From the NCBI GenBank assembly GCA_008638375.1, contig CM018047.1:51158679-51222678 (forward strand): 64,000 nt of DNA, in the 5' to 3' direction. A program made the translations under genes and the position numbers. The stretch comes from Nyssa sinensis (Eukaryota > Streptophyta > Magnoliopsida > Cornales > Nyssaceae). The notes under the pieces are model-generated. The model saw only the letters and a program-made list of their open reading frames with translations, was not told the DNA's origin and did no database searches. Of the stretch, positions 48,676-61,758 are shown one piece after another; the stretch's first letter is position 1, and each line of letters starts with the position of its first letter.

Positions 48676-49440
48676 ATATGATAAGTTGAAAACTACTCAA
48701 TTTAATTTACACAAGGCTAATAAAACTATTCAAAAATTGAATAAAGGATCCAAGAGGCTAAATGAGGCACTTGAAAATTTTAAGACTACTCATGATAAAA
48801 CAGATTAGTGTATGTTGAAAAATCTAAATCTATAAGAAAAACACCCCTAACAAACATAAGTATGTTAATGTTAATAGCTTTCAAAAGAACACTCAAACTA
48901 GTTCCAAAAGATTTAATAATCCTACTCAAGGTGAAAAATCTGTACCTACATATTATCACTGTGGTATAAAAGGACACATTAGACCTTATGGTTTTTAATA
49001 GTGAAAACCACAACAAAAATTCATTCTCATTTATTATCATTGTGAAATAGATCTTCAATGTTCAAATATCATTAGACCTAAATATCATAAAGTAAGAAGT
49101 CTTAGTTTGCTGACAATAAGAAGAATTTCAATGTTCAAAAAGAACATTTTCTTAAATAAATTAATGAACTTAGTGATAAGATCAAAACTTTAGATTTTAA
49201 TATAAATGAATTTAGGCATGGTATCACAAATAATACAAAAATAGGATCCTCTTCTAAGTCAACTAAGTTAGGTCAAATTGAAAAGGTGGGTGATAAACTT
49301 AAAATGGTGTGAATTAGGAAATCAGATACACATAATGTGAGCAAAGCCAAAGTTGAAGACATCATTAGTGCTCAAGTTTTTGTTTTGAACAAATCTGATA
49401 ATTCTAAGAACAAAGAATTAATATCTAGTTCTTGATCCCT
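48676..49440 (+). pseudogene. copia gag remnant 1 (U1)
   Basis: The plus strand reads HKANKTIQKLNKGSKRLNEAL followed by a Ser/Asn-rich linker and a decayed CCHC knuckle, YHCGIKGHIRPYG (about 48952-48993), where both outer Cys are lost. This is the pattern of the C-terminal gag of plant copia elements (knuckle CxxCGxxGHIRPxC). Several stops (for example 48807) and frameshifts occur. No LTR was found around it, so it is old debris spread by duplication. A linker-type segment runs on to about 49440 with further stops. Confidence 0.65.
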
Positions 49441-50020
49441 GATAAGATGTCTTGTTCAAGGAATAATGTAAAAGAAACTAAGTTTACACCCCATACTTGT
49501 TCTCCAAAAGGTTGTTGGGATGTCTTTATTTGATTAAAAATTATATAAAGTGTTAGTCATAAAGATTTTTAATCAAAAGTTTCTCAATAATTTTGGTGAT
49601 TACAAGCATTAACTATAAAAACTAATCTTTTATCTGGTAACAATACAAATAGGTCAACTAGATCAAAGAGAATGATTAATCAAGAAATGATAAAGTTCAT
49701 CAAATGAAAAAATCCACTTCACCATAAGCTTCAAGGCTAAATTCAAATCAATGGATACACTCAAGTTCAATATATCTAAAAAAAAGTCAAGAAAAGACTT
49801 AGTTTTTATTATTTTGAATTTTTTAGTGAATTAGGTTTGATTGATTCTATACATAAACTCTAAAATATTTAAGTAATCAGTTAAAACCAATCACAAAATA
49901 ATTTTTCAAGTTGAAAACTATATCACTCGTGAAAACAAGTAAATAAACTTATTTTATCAAATCCAAACGACTGATTTCATTGGTAATAATTTTTTCCAAT
50001 GGTGTCAAGATTAAATATGA

Positions 50021-50327
50021 ATTTTTTTGGAAGAAATTAAATATGTTTGATCCTACAAATTGATATAGCCAAAAGGATAGGAACTATATTCTAACTTCTA
50101 AGCACCACCCCAAAGTCTATCCTCATCAAAGTCACTGGTTTTAATTAATAACAGCTGGTTCAACTATGGAGTGCTGCCATCCCCATTGGATAGACGAGTC
50201 TCAGGATAGATATTTTTTTGGAAGAAACTAAATATGTTTGGTCCTACAAATTGATATAGCCAAAAGGATAGGAACTATATTCCAACTCCTAAGTACCACC
50301 CCAAAGTCTGTCCCAATCAAAGTCACT
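50021..50327. repeat. ~190-bp repeat, 1.6 copies (U1, second site)
   Basis: The same unit as the array at 46839, placed between the two gag remnants. It marks an internal duplication of 2730 bp (47598 to 50328). Confidence 0.9.
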
Positions 50328-51407
50328 GTTAGAAAATATAATAATAAAATTATACTATTTCTAAAAATTCGAGTTTTTAGATGAGTTAGCAATTTTACAA
50401 AGTATTAGAAGAGGTCAAAGGTTTTAAGTTACAATCTCACCGTCACCTTCATAATATGAATTGACACATGAAGGCTCAAATTGACCACACTTAAAGAGAC
50501 GTGTTAGAAAATATACTAATAAAATTACACCTTCTCTAACTGCTTAAGTGTTTTGATGATTTAACGATTTCACAATCTCTTTAATGCTTAATTGACTTCA
50601 ATGCTTTGCTCAGTACCACAAACATTTTTGTCAAGCTAATTGATAAACGTGAAGGACCCGACAAATTGCAAACATTTTCGTTCTAGTTGCACTTACTTTG
50701 TTTGTTAAGAAAATTATACAATTTTGTATTGATAATTCTTTTCTAAAAGATATAAACATTTTTGTGTTTCATATTTATCTTGGGTTACATGTTTAATTAG
50801 CATTATGATAGATTTGATATATGCATTAATTGATGATATCCTAACAAGCGAATTTCTTCGATAATAATCCATTTCGGGTTTTAATACGAATATTTAATCT
50901 GTGTTCCTTTTAATTAGATTAGTTATTTAATTAATTAAAATTTGGTGTAAATGTTTTCATACACTAATTGGTAGAAAATTTGATTTTTGGTTTTTATGTC
51001 AAACCAAAATTATGATATTTCAGAATTAGTATTAGAATAGGTTCTCTTATATTTTTATTGTTATCCTGAATATGAGAGATTTAATTATCTTATTTACTAT
51101 TAGGTATGAATTTCATTAGTTCATCATCAAGTACTGAACATAATAATAGCGAACATATTGTAGACATATAGATGATGAATTTCTTTATAAATTTATGGTT
51201 TCTAAATGCGTTAAACAAAAAAAAAAAAAAAATTGAATATAAAATTACTTGTCAAAGTAAATGACTTATAACAAACTAAGTACTCCCTTTAATTTACTAT
51301 AGAAAATTTTAAAAATTAAGTGAATATGTTACTTAGTAAAAACTCCTAGAAGACAAGTATAAAATATTAAATAGTTTCATGATAGTATGAATAATAAAAA
51401 ATCAATA

Positions 51408-52004
51408 TATGATAAGTTGAGAACCACTCAATTTGATTTACATAAGGCTAATAAAACTATTCAAAAATTGAATAAAGGATCCAAGAGGCTAAAAATGAGG
51501 CACTTGAAAATTTTAAGACTACTCATGATAAAACAGATTTAGTGTATGGACAAAAATCTAAATCTATATAGAAAAACACCCCTAACAAACATAAGTATGT
51601 TAATGTTAATAGCTGTCAAAAGAACACTCAAACTAGTTCCAAAAAATTTAATAATCCTACTCAAGGTGAAAAGTTTGTACCTACATATTATCATTGTGGT
51701 ATAAAAGGATACATTAGACCTTATGATTTTTAATAGTGAAAACCACAATAATAATAAAATTCATTCCCATTTATTATTATTGTGAAATAGATGGACACAT
51801 TAGACCTAAATATAATAAAGTAAGAAGTCTTAGTTTCGCTGACAATAAGAACTTCAATGTTCAAAAAGAACATTTTCTTAAATAAATTAATGAACTTAGT
51901 GATAAGATCAAAATTTTAGATTTTAATATGAATGAATTTAGGCGTGGTATCACAAATAATACAAAAATAGGATCCTCTTCTAAGTCAACTAAGTTAGGTC
52001 AAAG
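51408..52004 (+). pseudogene. copia gag remnant 2 (U1)
   Basis: A copy of 48676-49260 at an offset of about 2730 bp, more diverged. It breaks off at TAGGTCAAAG, exactly where the RLP 5' fragment begins. Confidence 0.65.
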
Positions 52005-52043
52005 CAGGTGCATTAACATCAACAGATACAAAGATAATCCCAT
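52005..52043 (-). pseudogene. RLP start fragment (U1)
   Basis: The ATG at 52043 opens MGLSLYLLMLMHL, the start of the RLP signal peptide, then stops matching at about 52005, where gag remnant 2 begins. The promoter flank upstream is kept to about 52345. The gene body is missing. Confidence 0.85.
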
Positions 52044-52105
52044 AGTATATATCTAACAAACTTCCTATAGGTGCTTCGGTTGAGTATGAAATCAAGAGTG
52101 ATGAG

Positions 52106-52113
52106 TTTTTATA
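52106..52113 (-). promoter_or_regulatory. TATA box of the orphan RLP promoter (U1)
   Basis: CTATAAAAACTC on the minus strand, about 65 bp upstream of the orphan ATG. A GA/CT tract follows at about 52190-52222. Confidence 0.65.
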
Positions 52114-52185
52114 GACAGGATTCCAGTATGGGGCTTGGGCAAGGACTAGGTGCTAGACACGCTATAATAGAGAGCAGCAGAGTCT

Positions 52186-52224
<39 letters not shown>

Positions 52225-52469
52225 CAGAGAGATAGATGCACCGTCTAAAACGGTGCAGTGTGTTCCGACTTCCGATAGGGTTTCGGTGTAAAAGGGTTTC
52301 ATTGTGACCCGGGATAATCCACAATGAACGATAAAGTTATCTTAATGAGAATAAATTATTGCATTTGCTGTGTTACAGCTCTAACACCAAAAATCACTTG
52401 TGATATCTCACATCAATTCAATTGTTTCCCTCTCAGTATAAGCCTCATGAAATTGTACTGAGAGACATA

Positions 52470-52565
52470 TATACTAAGATTGCTGAGAGCTGAGATTTGT
52501 GTTAGCTGCTGAGGGATCTCTCCTGAAAGTGAGCTTTCTTTTTGAGTAAAATCCAATAATATGAA
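52470..52565 (-). pseudogene. RLP C-terminal LRR debris (U1)
   Basis: The minus frame reads LDFTQKESSLSGEIPQQLTQ, matching the penultimate LRR of the intact RLP (LDLSQNRLSGEIPLQL). It is cut off at about 52600. Confidence 0.75.
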
Positions 52566-52600
52566 AGATGGGAATTGTAATAGTAAAGAATGACCACGTG

Positions 52601-53165
52601 AAGTTCAATGTTTAAAAAGAACATTTTCTTAAATAAATTAATGAACTTAGTGATAAGATCAAAACTTTAGATTTTAATATAAATGAATTTAGGCATGGTA
52701 TCACAAATAATACAAAAATAGGATCCTCTTCTAAGTCAACTAAGTTAGGTCAAATTGAAAAGGTGGGTGATAAACTTAAAATGGTGTGAATTAGGAAATC
52801 AGATACACATAATGAGAGCAAAGCCAAAGTTGAAGACATCATTAGTGCTCAAGTTTTTGTTTTGAACAAATCTGATAATTCTAAGAACAAAGGATTAATA
52901 TCTAGTTCTCGGTCTCTGATAAGATGTGTTGTTCAAGGAATAATGTAAAAGAAACTAAGTTTATACCCCATACTTGTTCTCCAAAAGCTTGTTGGGATGT
53001 CTTTATTTGATTAAAAATTATATAAAGTGTTAGTCATAAAGATTTTTAATAAAAAGTATCTCAATAATTTTGGTGATTACAAGCATTAACTATAAGAACT
53101 AATCTTTTATCTGATAATAATGCAAATAGGTCAACTAGATCAAAGAGAATGACTAACCAAGAAAT
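52601..53165 (+). pseudogene. copia gag remnant 3, partial (end of U1)
   Basis: Copy of about 49127-49690, present only here and closing U1. Confidence 0.65.
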
Positions 53166-55695
53166 GACAAATAATGAATAAGTGCTATACATGCAATCAA
53201 CTTGATAGTGGGGAAGCAGAATCTTCGGCACTAATACATCACAGCCATATTATTTAAAAAAAATATAGCATTACTCATTCGAGTCAATGGGTCATTGGCA
53301 TCGCTACAAATCCCGCTCTAAGTTTAGTCAAGATGATGTGAAAGAATAGCCAATTCATTGTAGAATGCCTTCATCTGTTGGCTCTTAATCACCGTAGTAC
53401 ACATGATCAATGGCCTATGAGATGTGCATTGTTTACCATGGGATTGAATAGTTTGGAGGATAGCAACTATGAACCCCCACAAACTGGAGAAATTAATCAT
53501 TTATGGTCAGTATGATGGAGTCGTTTGGAAAATGGGAGCTAAGCATGCCCACATACATTATTGTCACGCTAACTTCTAAAGTGATAAGCATTTGGAGTGA
53601 AGGGCAACCTTGTTTTTTATGGGTAGTGACCTCTGGAATCTTTTTTTTTGGAACCTCTGCAGTCTTTAGTAATTCTGGATCATACAAAATGATATAGTCC
53701 CTTTAATGGTTAATTGACCTGAATGCTTTGCTCAGTAACCACATATATTGTTGTCAAGCTTTGTGATAAACGTGAAGAAACCGGCAAAGCACACTCCATT
53801 ATAATTTTCTTCTTTTATTATTGATTATTATTTTTTACTCTTTTGGCTGCTACTCAGCTACTATGAAAAATGAAGAGTATTTTCTAAAATCTTCAAGTGT
53901 TCTGCTTCCATGCTTGTTTGTAAGAGCAAAGCCAGAAATTTATATTAAGGAGCATTATCAAAATGTGATAACATAAAGATATTTATTATTAATATGAATA
54001 ATATATAAAATTATTTAAAAAATATGATGCAAAAAGAATAAAATAAAAACAACAATATAAATAACATTATCTCATATTTTATTCACTACCCAAACTATTA
54101 ACCAGAGCATATTAACCAAAAAAACTGCAACACAATCAGTGGTAGAAGGTGAAAAGTACCTTTTCGTCAGAGGGGCATCCAAGCTATCATATTCAATTGT
54201 AATATCTTGAATCTCATTTAAACAAGTTTTACCCTGTGTTAGGTTAAAATGGGACAAAATTTTGAATGCGTTAGAATAAAAAGAGCATGTATAAATCTTT
54301 TTTTCAAAATTTTTGGGTAAGCTATAACCCCCAATCAAATACTAGTCCGGCCCATGTTTGTTTGACAGTGTCAAGTTAGTGTGATCTCAAAACAAAATAT
54401 GACAGCGTCAAGTTATTACGTTGCCATTGGCCAAGTTCCGTATTGTCTTCCAAATTAGTCGAACTGAAGGTTCGGACACCGAGCTATTAAAAAAAAATAA
54501 AAAGAGGAGTTCAAATATGAAATTTTCTTAAAGTATTAGTAAGTGATGCATAGCAAATTAACTTTTCAAACAGTGTGCTAATTAATTGAGTTGGTGGGTA
54601 TGAGAATCCATAAATATGACACACACAATAACCTCAATAGTACTGGAGAAACAGACTCATCCACATAACATACACACACAAGTTCCTTTCTGGCTTTCTG
54701 CGTTTAGCAAAACAAACGCGAAAAAAATATCAATTTCAAGTCATCTCATCGAGTCTTTGTGGTCACACTCCAAATCCCACCTCAAGTAACCATAAATTAT
54801 GGGATCAATTACAAGATGATTTAAAAATTAGAATTGCAAATTTCATCACAATGCCTTCAGATGCATGAATTTCATGTATTGTAGAAAATATAATGTGGAA
54901 TAAGATGATTCCATCATCTCCAGCAAGTCATCTTCTCCATATATATTGGCATTATTGCTTAATATTGACTCATTAATCGTCAGTGTCTGATGGAGTCATT
55001 TGGAAAATAGGAGCTAAGCAAGCCCACAAACATTATTGTCACGCTAACTTCTAAAGTGATAACTAATGCTTAGGTAGGGGTTTGATCCTTCTCTGGATTG
55101 CTTGTTGAATAGCCCACTTTATAAAATTTCTCCAAGTAAAAATAAAGCTTTTTTACTTGACCAATACTGTATTCTAGTACCGACTCAAGAGAATTGGAGA
55201 CTTTAAGCAAACACTCTAAAGGAGAATTTTTTTTTTAATAATAATATAAAAAAGTATTTAATATTAAAATATATAATAAAACTCTAATAAATATATAATA
55301 TATAGAAATATTTTTAATACTTTGTTTCATATATACACATATTTTTGTAATACAAAATTATAGTAGTATTTAAATAGAAGAGACGTATATATTGAATAAA
55401 ATTCTAATAATAGAGTTCTTATATAATCTAAAAATTGAGTAATTCAAATAGAATTTATAAAATATAAATTAAGTAATACAAAAACTACGGAATAAAACTC
55501 TTTTAATAGAATTAAAAAAAAATTATCTTCCCTATTGTAATTAATTTATGATTACATAACAAATTAGCTTTCAAACAATGTAATTAATTGCATGGACGGA
55601 CATAACTCATAAGCTTGCACGGAAGAGCAGTATCGTTTTCCCAAGTCATTGGGAGTACCTGTATCCCACTTCAAGTCTTCCCTATAGATTATTGG

Positions 55696-56454
55696 TTTTA
55701 ATTAATAACAGCTGGTTCAATAATGGAGTGCTGCGATCCCCATTGGATAGATGAGTCTTAGGATAAATATTTTGGAAGAAATTAAATATGTTTGATCCTA
55801 CAAATTGATAAAGCCAAAAGGATAGGAACTGTATTCTAACTTCTAAGCACCATCCCAAAGTCTGTCCTCATCAAAGTCACTGGTTTTAATTAATAACAGC
55901 TGGTTCAACTATGGAGTGCGGCCATCCCCATTGGATAGACGAGTCTCAGGATAGATATTTTTTTGGAAGAAATTAAATATGTTTGGTCCAACAAATTGAT
56001 ATAGCCAAAAGGATAGGAACTATATTCTAACTTCTAAGCACCACCCCAAAGTCTGTCCTCATCAAAGTCACTGGTTTTACTTAATAACAGCTAGTTCAAC
56101 TATGGAGTGCTGCCATCCTCATTGGATAGACGAGTCTCAGGATAGAAATTTTTTTGGAAGAAACTAAATATGTTTGGTCCTACAAATTGATATAGCCAAA
56201 AGGATATGAACTATATTCTAACTTCTAAGCACCACCCCAAAGTCTGTCCTCATCAAAGTCACTGGTTTTACTTAATAACAGCTGGTTCAACTATGGAGTG
56301 CTGCCATCCCCATAGGATAGACGAGTCTTAGGATAGATATTTTTTTGGAACAAACTAAATATGTTTGGTCCTACAAATTGATATAGTCAAAAAGATAGGA
56401 ACTATATTCTAACTTCAAAGCACCACCCCAAAGTCTGTCCTCATCAAAGTCACT
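55696..56454. repeat. ~190-bp tandem repeat, 4 copies (U2)
   Basis: Counterpart of 46839-47597. Confidence 0.93.
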
Positions 56455-57534
56455 GTCAGAAAATATAATAATAAAATTATACTATTTCTAAAAATTTGAG
56501 TTTTTAGATGAGTTGGAAATTTTACAAAGTATTAGAAGAGGTCAAAGGTTTTAAGTTACAATCTCACTGTCACCTTCATAATATAAATTGATACATGAAG
56601 GCTTAGATTGACCACACTTAAAGAGACGCGTTAGAAAATATACTAATAAAATTACACCTTCTTTAACTGCTTAAGTTTTTTGATGATTTAACGATTTCAC
56701 AATCTCTTTAATGCTTAATTGACTTCAATGCTTTGCTCAGTACTGCAAACATTTTTGTCAAGCTACCTGATAAACGTGAAGGACCCGACAAATTGCAAAC
56801 ATTTTTGTTCTGGTTGCACTTACTTTGTTTATTAAGAAAATTATACAATTTTGTATTGATAATTCTTTTCTAAAAGATATAAACATTTTTGTGTTTCATA
56901 TTTATCTTGGGTTACATGTTTAATTAGCATTATGATAGATTTGATATATGCATGAATTTATGATATCCTAACAAGTGAATTCCTTCGATAATAATCCATC
57001 TCGGGTTTTAATACGAATATTTAATCTGTGTTCCTTTTAATTAGATTAGTTATTTAATTAATTAAAATTTGGTGTAAATATTTTCACACACTAATTGGTA
57101 GAAAATTTCATTATTGGTTTTTATATCAAACCAAAATTACGATATTTCAGAATTAGTATTAGAAAAGGTTCTCTTATATTTTTATTGTTATCCTGAATAT
57201 GAGAGATTTAATTATCTTATTTACTATTAGGTATGAATTTCATTAGTTCATCATCAAGTACTGAACATAATAATAGCGAACATATTGTAGACATATAGAT
57301 GATGAATTGTTTTATAAATCTATGGTTTCTAAATGCGTTAAACAAGAAAAAAATTGAATATAAAATTACTTATCAAAGTAAATAACTTATAACAAACTAA
57401 GTACTCCCTTTAATTTACTATAGAAAATTTTAAAAATTGAGTGAGTATGTTACTTAGTTAAAAAAGCTAACTTAGAAAACAAGTATAAAGTATTAAATAG
57501 TTTCATGATAGTATGAATAATAAAAAATCAATAT

Positions 57535-58300
57535 ATGATAAGTTGAAAACTACTCAATTTAATTTACACAAGGCTAATAAAACTATTCAAAAATTGAATA
57601 AAGGATCCAAGAGGCTAAATGAGGCACTTGAAAATTTTAAGACTACTCATGATAAAACAGATTAGTGTATGTTGAAAAATCTAAATCTATATAGAAAAAC
57701 ACCCCTAACAAACATAAGTATGTTAATGTTAATAGCTTTCAAAAGAACACTCAAACTAGTTCCAAAAGATTTAATAATCCTACTCAAGGTGAAAAATCTG
57801 TACCTACATATTATCACTGTGGTATAAAAGGACACATTAGACCTTATGGTTTTTAATAGTGAAAACCACAACAAAAATTCATTCTCATTTATTATCATTG
57901 TGAAATAGATCTTCAATGTTCAAATATCATTAGACCTAAATATCATAAAGTAAGAAGTCTTAGTTTGCTGACAATAAGAAGAATTTCAATGTTCAAAAAG
58001 AACATTTTCTTAAATAAATTAATGAACTTAGTGATAAGATCAAAACTTAGATTTTAATATAAATGAATTTAGGCATGGTATCACAAATAATACAAAAATA
58101 GGATCCTCTTCTAAGTCAACTAAGTTAGGTCAAATTGAAAAGGTGGGTGATAAACTTAAAATGGTGTGAATTAGGAAATCAGATACACATAATGTGAGCA
58201 AAGCCAAAGTTGAAGACATCATTAGTGCTCAAGTTTTTGTTTTGAACAAATCTGATAATTCTAAGAACAAAGAATTAATATCTAGTTCTTGATCCCTGAT
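57535..58300 (+). pseudogene. copia gag remnant 1 (U2)
   Basis: Nearly identical to 48676-49440, including the broken knuckle (about 57810-57852). Confidence 0.65.
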
Positions 58301-58878
58301 AAGATGTCTTGTTCAAGGAATAATGTAAAAGAAACTAAGTTTACACCCCATACTTGTTCTCCAAAAGGTTGTTGGGATGTCTTTATTTGATTAAAAATTA
58401 TATAAAGTGTTAGTCATAAAGATTTTTAATCAAAAGTATCTCAATAATTTTGGTGATTACAAGCATTAACTATAAAAACTAATCTTTTATCTGGTAACAA
58501 TACAAATAGGTCAACTAGATCAAAGAGAATGATTAATCAAGAAATGATAAAGTTCATCAAATGAAAAAATCCACTTCACCATAAGCTTCAAGGCTAAATT
58601 CAAATCAATGGATACACTCAAGTTCAATATATCTAAAAAAAAGTCAAGAAAAGACTTAGTTTTTATTATTTTGAATTTTTTAGTGAATTAGGTTTGATTG
58701 ATTCTATACATAAACTCTAAAATATTTAAGTAATCAGTTAAAACCAATCACAAAATAATTTTTCAAGTTGAAAACTATATCACTCGTGAAAACAAGTAAA
58801 TAAACTTATTTTATCAAATCCAAACGACTGATTTCATTGGTAATAATTTTTTCCAATGGTGTCAAGATTAAATATGAA

Positions 58879-59184
58879 TTTTTTTGGAAGAAATTAAATA
58901 TGTTTGATCCTACAAATTGATATAGCCAAAAGGATAGGAACTATATTCTAACTTCTAAGCACCACCCCAAAGTCTATCCTCATCAAAGTCACTGGTTTTA
59001 ATTAATAACAGCTGGTTCAACTATGGAGTGCTGCCATCCCCATTGGATAGACGAGTCTCAGGATAGATATTTTTTTGGAAGAAACTAAATATGTTTGGTC
59101 CTACAAATTGATATAGCCAAAAGGATAGGAACTATATTCCAACTCCTAAGTACCACCCCAAAGTCTGTCCCAATCAAAGTCACT
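58879..59184. repeat. ~190-bp repeat, 1.6 copies (U2, second site)
   Basis: Counterpart of 50021-50327. Confidence 0.9.
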
Positions 59185-60264
59185 GTTAGAAAATATAATA
59201 ATAAAATTATACTATTTCTAAAAATTCGAGTTTTTAGATAAGTTAGCAATTTTACAAAGTATTAGAAGAGGTCAAAGGTTTTAAGTTACAATCTCACCGT
59301 CACCTTCATAATATGCATTGACACATGAAGGCTCAAATTGACCACACTTAAAGAGACGTGTTAGAAAATATACTAATAAAATTACACCTTCTCTAACTGC
59401 TTAAGTGTTTTGATGATTTGACGATTTCACAATCTCTTTAATGCTTAATTGACTTCAATGCTTTGCTCAGTACCGCAAACATTTTTGTCAAGCTAAATGA
59501 TAAACGTGAAGGACTCGACAAATTGCAAACATTTTCGTTCTGGTTGCACTTATTTTGTTTGTTAAGAAAATTATACAATTTTGTATTGATAATTCTTTTC
59601 TAAAAGATATAAACATTTTCGTGTTTCATATTTATCTTCGGTTACATGTTTAATTAGCATTATGATAGATTTGATATATGCATTAATTGATGATATCCTA
59701 ACAAGAGAATTTCTTCGATAATAATCCATTTCGGGTTTTAATACGAATATTTAATCTGTGTTCCTTTTAATTAGATTAGTTATTTAATTAATTAAAATTT
59801 GGTGTAAATGTTTTCATACACTAATTGGTAGAAAATTTGATTTTTGGTTTTTATGTCAAACCAAAATTATGATATTTCAGAATTAGTATTAGAATAGGTT
59901 CTCTTATATTTTTATTGTTATCCTGAATATGAGAGATTTAATTATCTTATTTACTATTAGGTATGAATTTCATTAGTTCATCATCAAGTACTGAACATAA
60001 TAATAGCGAACATATTGTAGACATATAGATGATGAATTTCTTTATAAATTTATGGTTTCTAAATGCGTTAAACAAAAAAAAAAAAAAATTGAATATAAAA
60101 TTACTTGTCAAAGTAAATGACTTATAACAAACTAAGTACTCCCTTTAATTTACTATAGAAAATTTTAAAAATTAAGTGAATATGTTACTTAGTAAAAACT
60201 CCTAGAAGACAAGTATAAAATATTAAATAGTTTCATGATAGTATGAATAATAAAAAATCAATAT

Positions 60265-60860
60265 ATGATAAGTTGAGAACCACTCAATTTGATTTACATA
60301 AGGCTAATAAAACTATTCAAAAATTGAATAAAGGATCCAAGAGGCTAAAAATGAGGCACTTGAAAATTTTAAGACTACTCATGATAAAACAGATTTAGTG
60401 TATGGACAAAAATCTAAATCTATATAGAAACACACCCCTAACAAACATAAGTATGTTAATGTTAATAGCTGTCAAAAGAACACTCAAACTAGTTCCAAAA
60501 AATTTAATAATCCTACTCAAGGTGAAAAGTTTGTACCTACATATTATCATTGTGGTATAAAAGGATACATTAGACCTTATGATTTTTAATAGTGAAAACC
60601 ACAATAATAATAAAATTCATTCCCATTTATTATTATTGTGAAATAGATGGACACATTAGACCTAAATATAATAAAGTAAGAAGTCTTAGTTTCGCTGACA
60701 ATAAGAACTTCAATGTTCAAAAAGAACATTTTCTTAAATAAATTAATGAACTTAGTGATAAGATCAAAATTTTAGATTTTAATATGAATGAATTTAGGCG
60801 TGGTGTCACAAATAATACAAAAATAGGATCCTCTTCTAAGTCAACTAAGTTAGGTCAAAG
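60265..60860 (+). pseudogene. copia gag remnant 2 (U2)
   Basis: Counterpart of 51408-52004; also ends at the junction to an RLP 5' fragment. Confidence 0.65.
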
Positions 60861-60899
60861 CAGGTGCATTAACATCAACAGATACAAAGATAATCCCAT
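60861..60899 (-). pseudogene. RLP start fragment (U2)
   Basis: Same as 52005-52043, with the ATG at 60899. Confidence 0.85.
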
Positions 60900-60961
60900 A
60901 GTATATATCTAACAAACTTCCTATAGGTGCTTCGGTTGAGTATGAAATCAAGAGTGATGAG

Positions 60962-60969
60962 TTTTTATA
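60962..60969 (-). promoter_or_regulatory. TATA box of the orphan RLP promoter (U2)
   Basis: Same motif and spacing as at 52106. The GA/CT tract at about 61045-61069 is shorter than in U1. Confidence 0.65.
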
Positions 60970-61299
60970 GACAGGATTCCAGTATGGGGCTTGGGCAAGG
61001 ACTAGGTGCTAGACACGCTATAATAGAGAGTAGTAGAGTCTTTTGAGAGAGTGAGAGAGAGAGAGAGATGCACTGTCTAAAACGGTGCAGTGTGTTCCGA
61101 CTTCCGATAGGGTTTTGGTGTAAAAGGGTTTCATTGAGACCCGGGATAATCCACAATGAACGATAAAGTTATCTTAATGAGAATAAATTATTGCATTTGT
61201 TGTGTTACAATTCTAACACCAAAAATCACTTGTGATATCTTACATCAATTCAATTGTTTCCCCCTCAGTATAAGCCTCATGAGATTGTATTGAGAGACA

Positions 61300-61515
61300 T
61301 ATACTAAGATTGCTGAGAGCTGAGATTTGTGTTAGCTGCTGAGGGATCTCTCCTAAAATTGAGCTTTCTTTTTGAGTAAAATCCAATAATATGAAAGATG
61401 GGAATTGTTATGGTAAAGAATGAACACATGAAGTCACTAGAGCTTCCCTATATATTCTGAATTCTATCTTTCAATTTTGTTACTTGAGAGATCAAAGGTG
61501 GTTAAGATTTGACAT
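61300..61515 (-). pseudogene. RLP C-terminal LRR debris (U2)
   Basis: Two pieces in order on the minus strand: ILTTFDLSSNKIER, stop, NSEYIGKL (about 61510-61440), matching the LRR after the island, then LDFTQKESSILGEIPQQLTQ (about 61385-61320). The spacing is shorter than in the intact gene, so part of an LRR is deleted. It lies upstream (in gene sense) of the orphan promoter, so it is the tail of a different RLP copy. Confidence 0.78.
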
Positions 61516-61758
61516 TTTATCCCTTTCTTTTTTAACATTTTGATTCCCATTACTATTTTCGTTTTCAATATCTATTAATTGAAAATAATGTTGAAATATG
61601 AGTTTTTATTTTTATTTTTATTTTTCGGGTTACTGAAATAGGAGTTTTTGAGTAATATAAATATAAATGAAACTCAATTATGGTGTTTTAACAGTAAAAA
61701 TATAGACATTGAATAAAGTTCTAATAGTAGAATTTAGAAACAAATAAAAATAATTTTG

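Larger units (their letters stand above)
44298..53165. repeat. 8.86-kb tandem unit, first copy (U1)
   Basis: Starts at ACAAATAATGA, 88 bp upstream of the intact RLP ATG. It matches 53166-61436 at an offset of 8856-8869 bp with only scattered changes. Contents in order: intergenic DNA, four ~190-bp repeats, gag remnant 1, a partial repeat, gag remnant 2, an RLP 5' flank with start codon, RLP LRR debris, and (only in U1) a 565-bp extra copy of gag sequence (52601-53165) that matches about 49127-49690. Confidence 0.93.
53166..61436. repeat. 8.86-kb tandem unit, second copy (U2)
   Basis: Parallel to 44298-52600 in the same orientation. Beyond 61436 the two copies part: U2 runs on into more RLP debris, while U1 switches to gag sequence at GTGAAG|TTCAATG. 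Confidence 0.93.

Noticed and set aside
48786..49058. 90-residue minus frame, also at 51539, 57662 and 60395
   Set aside because: Conserved only because of the duplications; the plus strand carries the gag-like sense.
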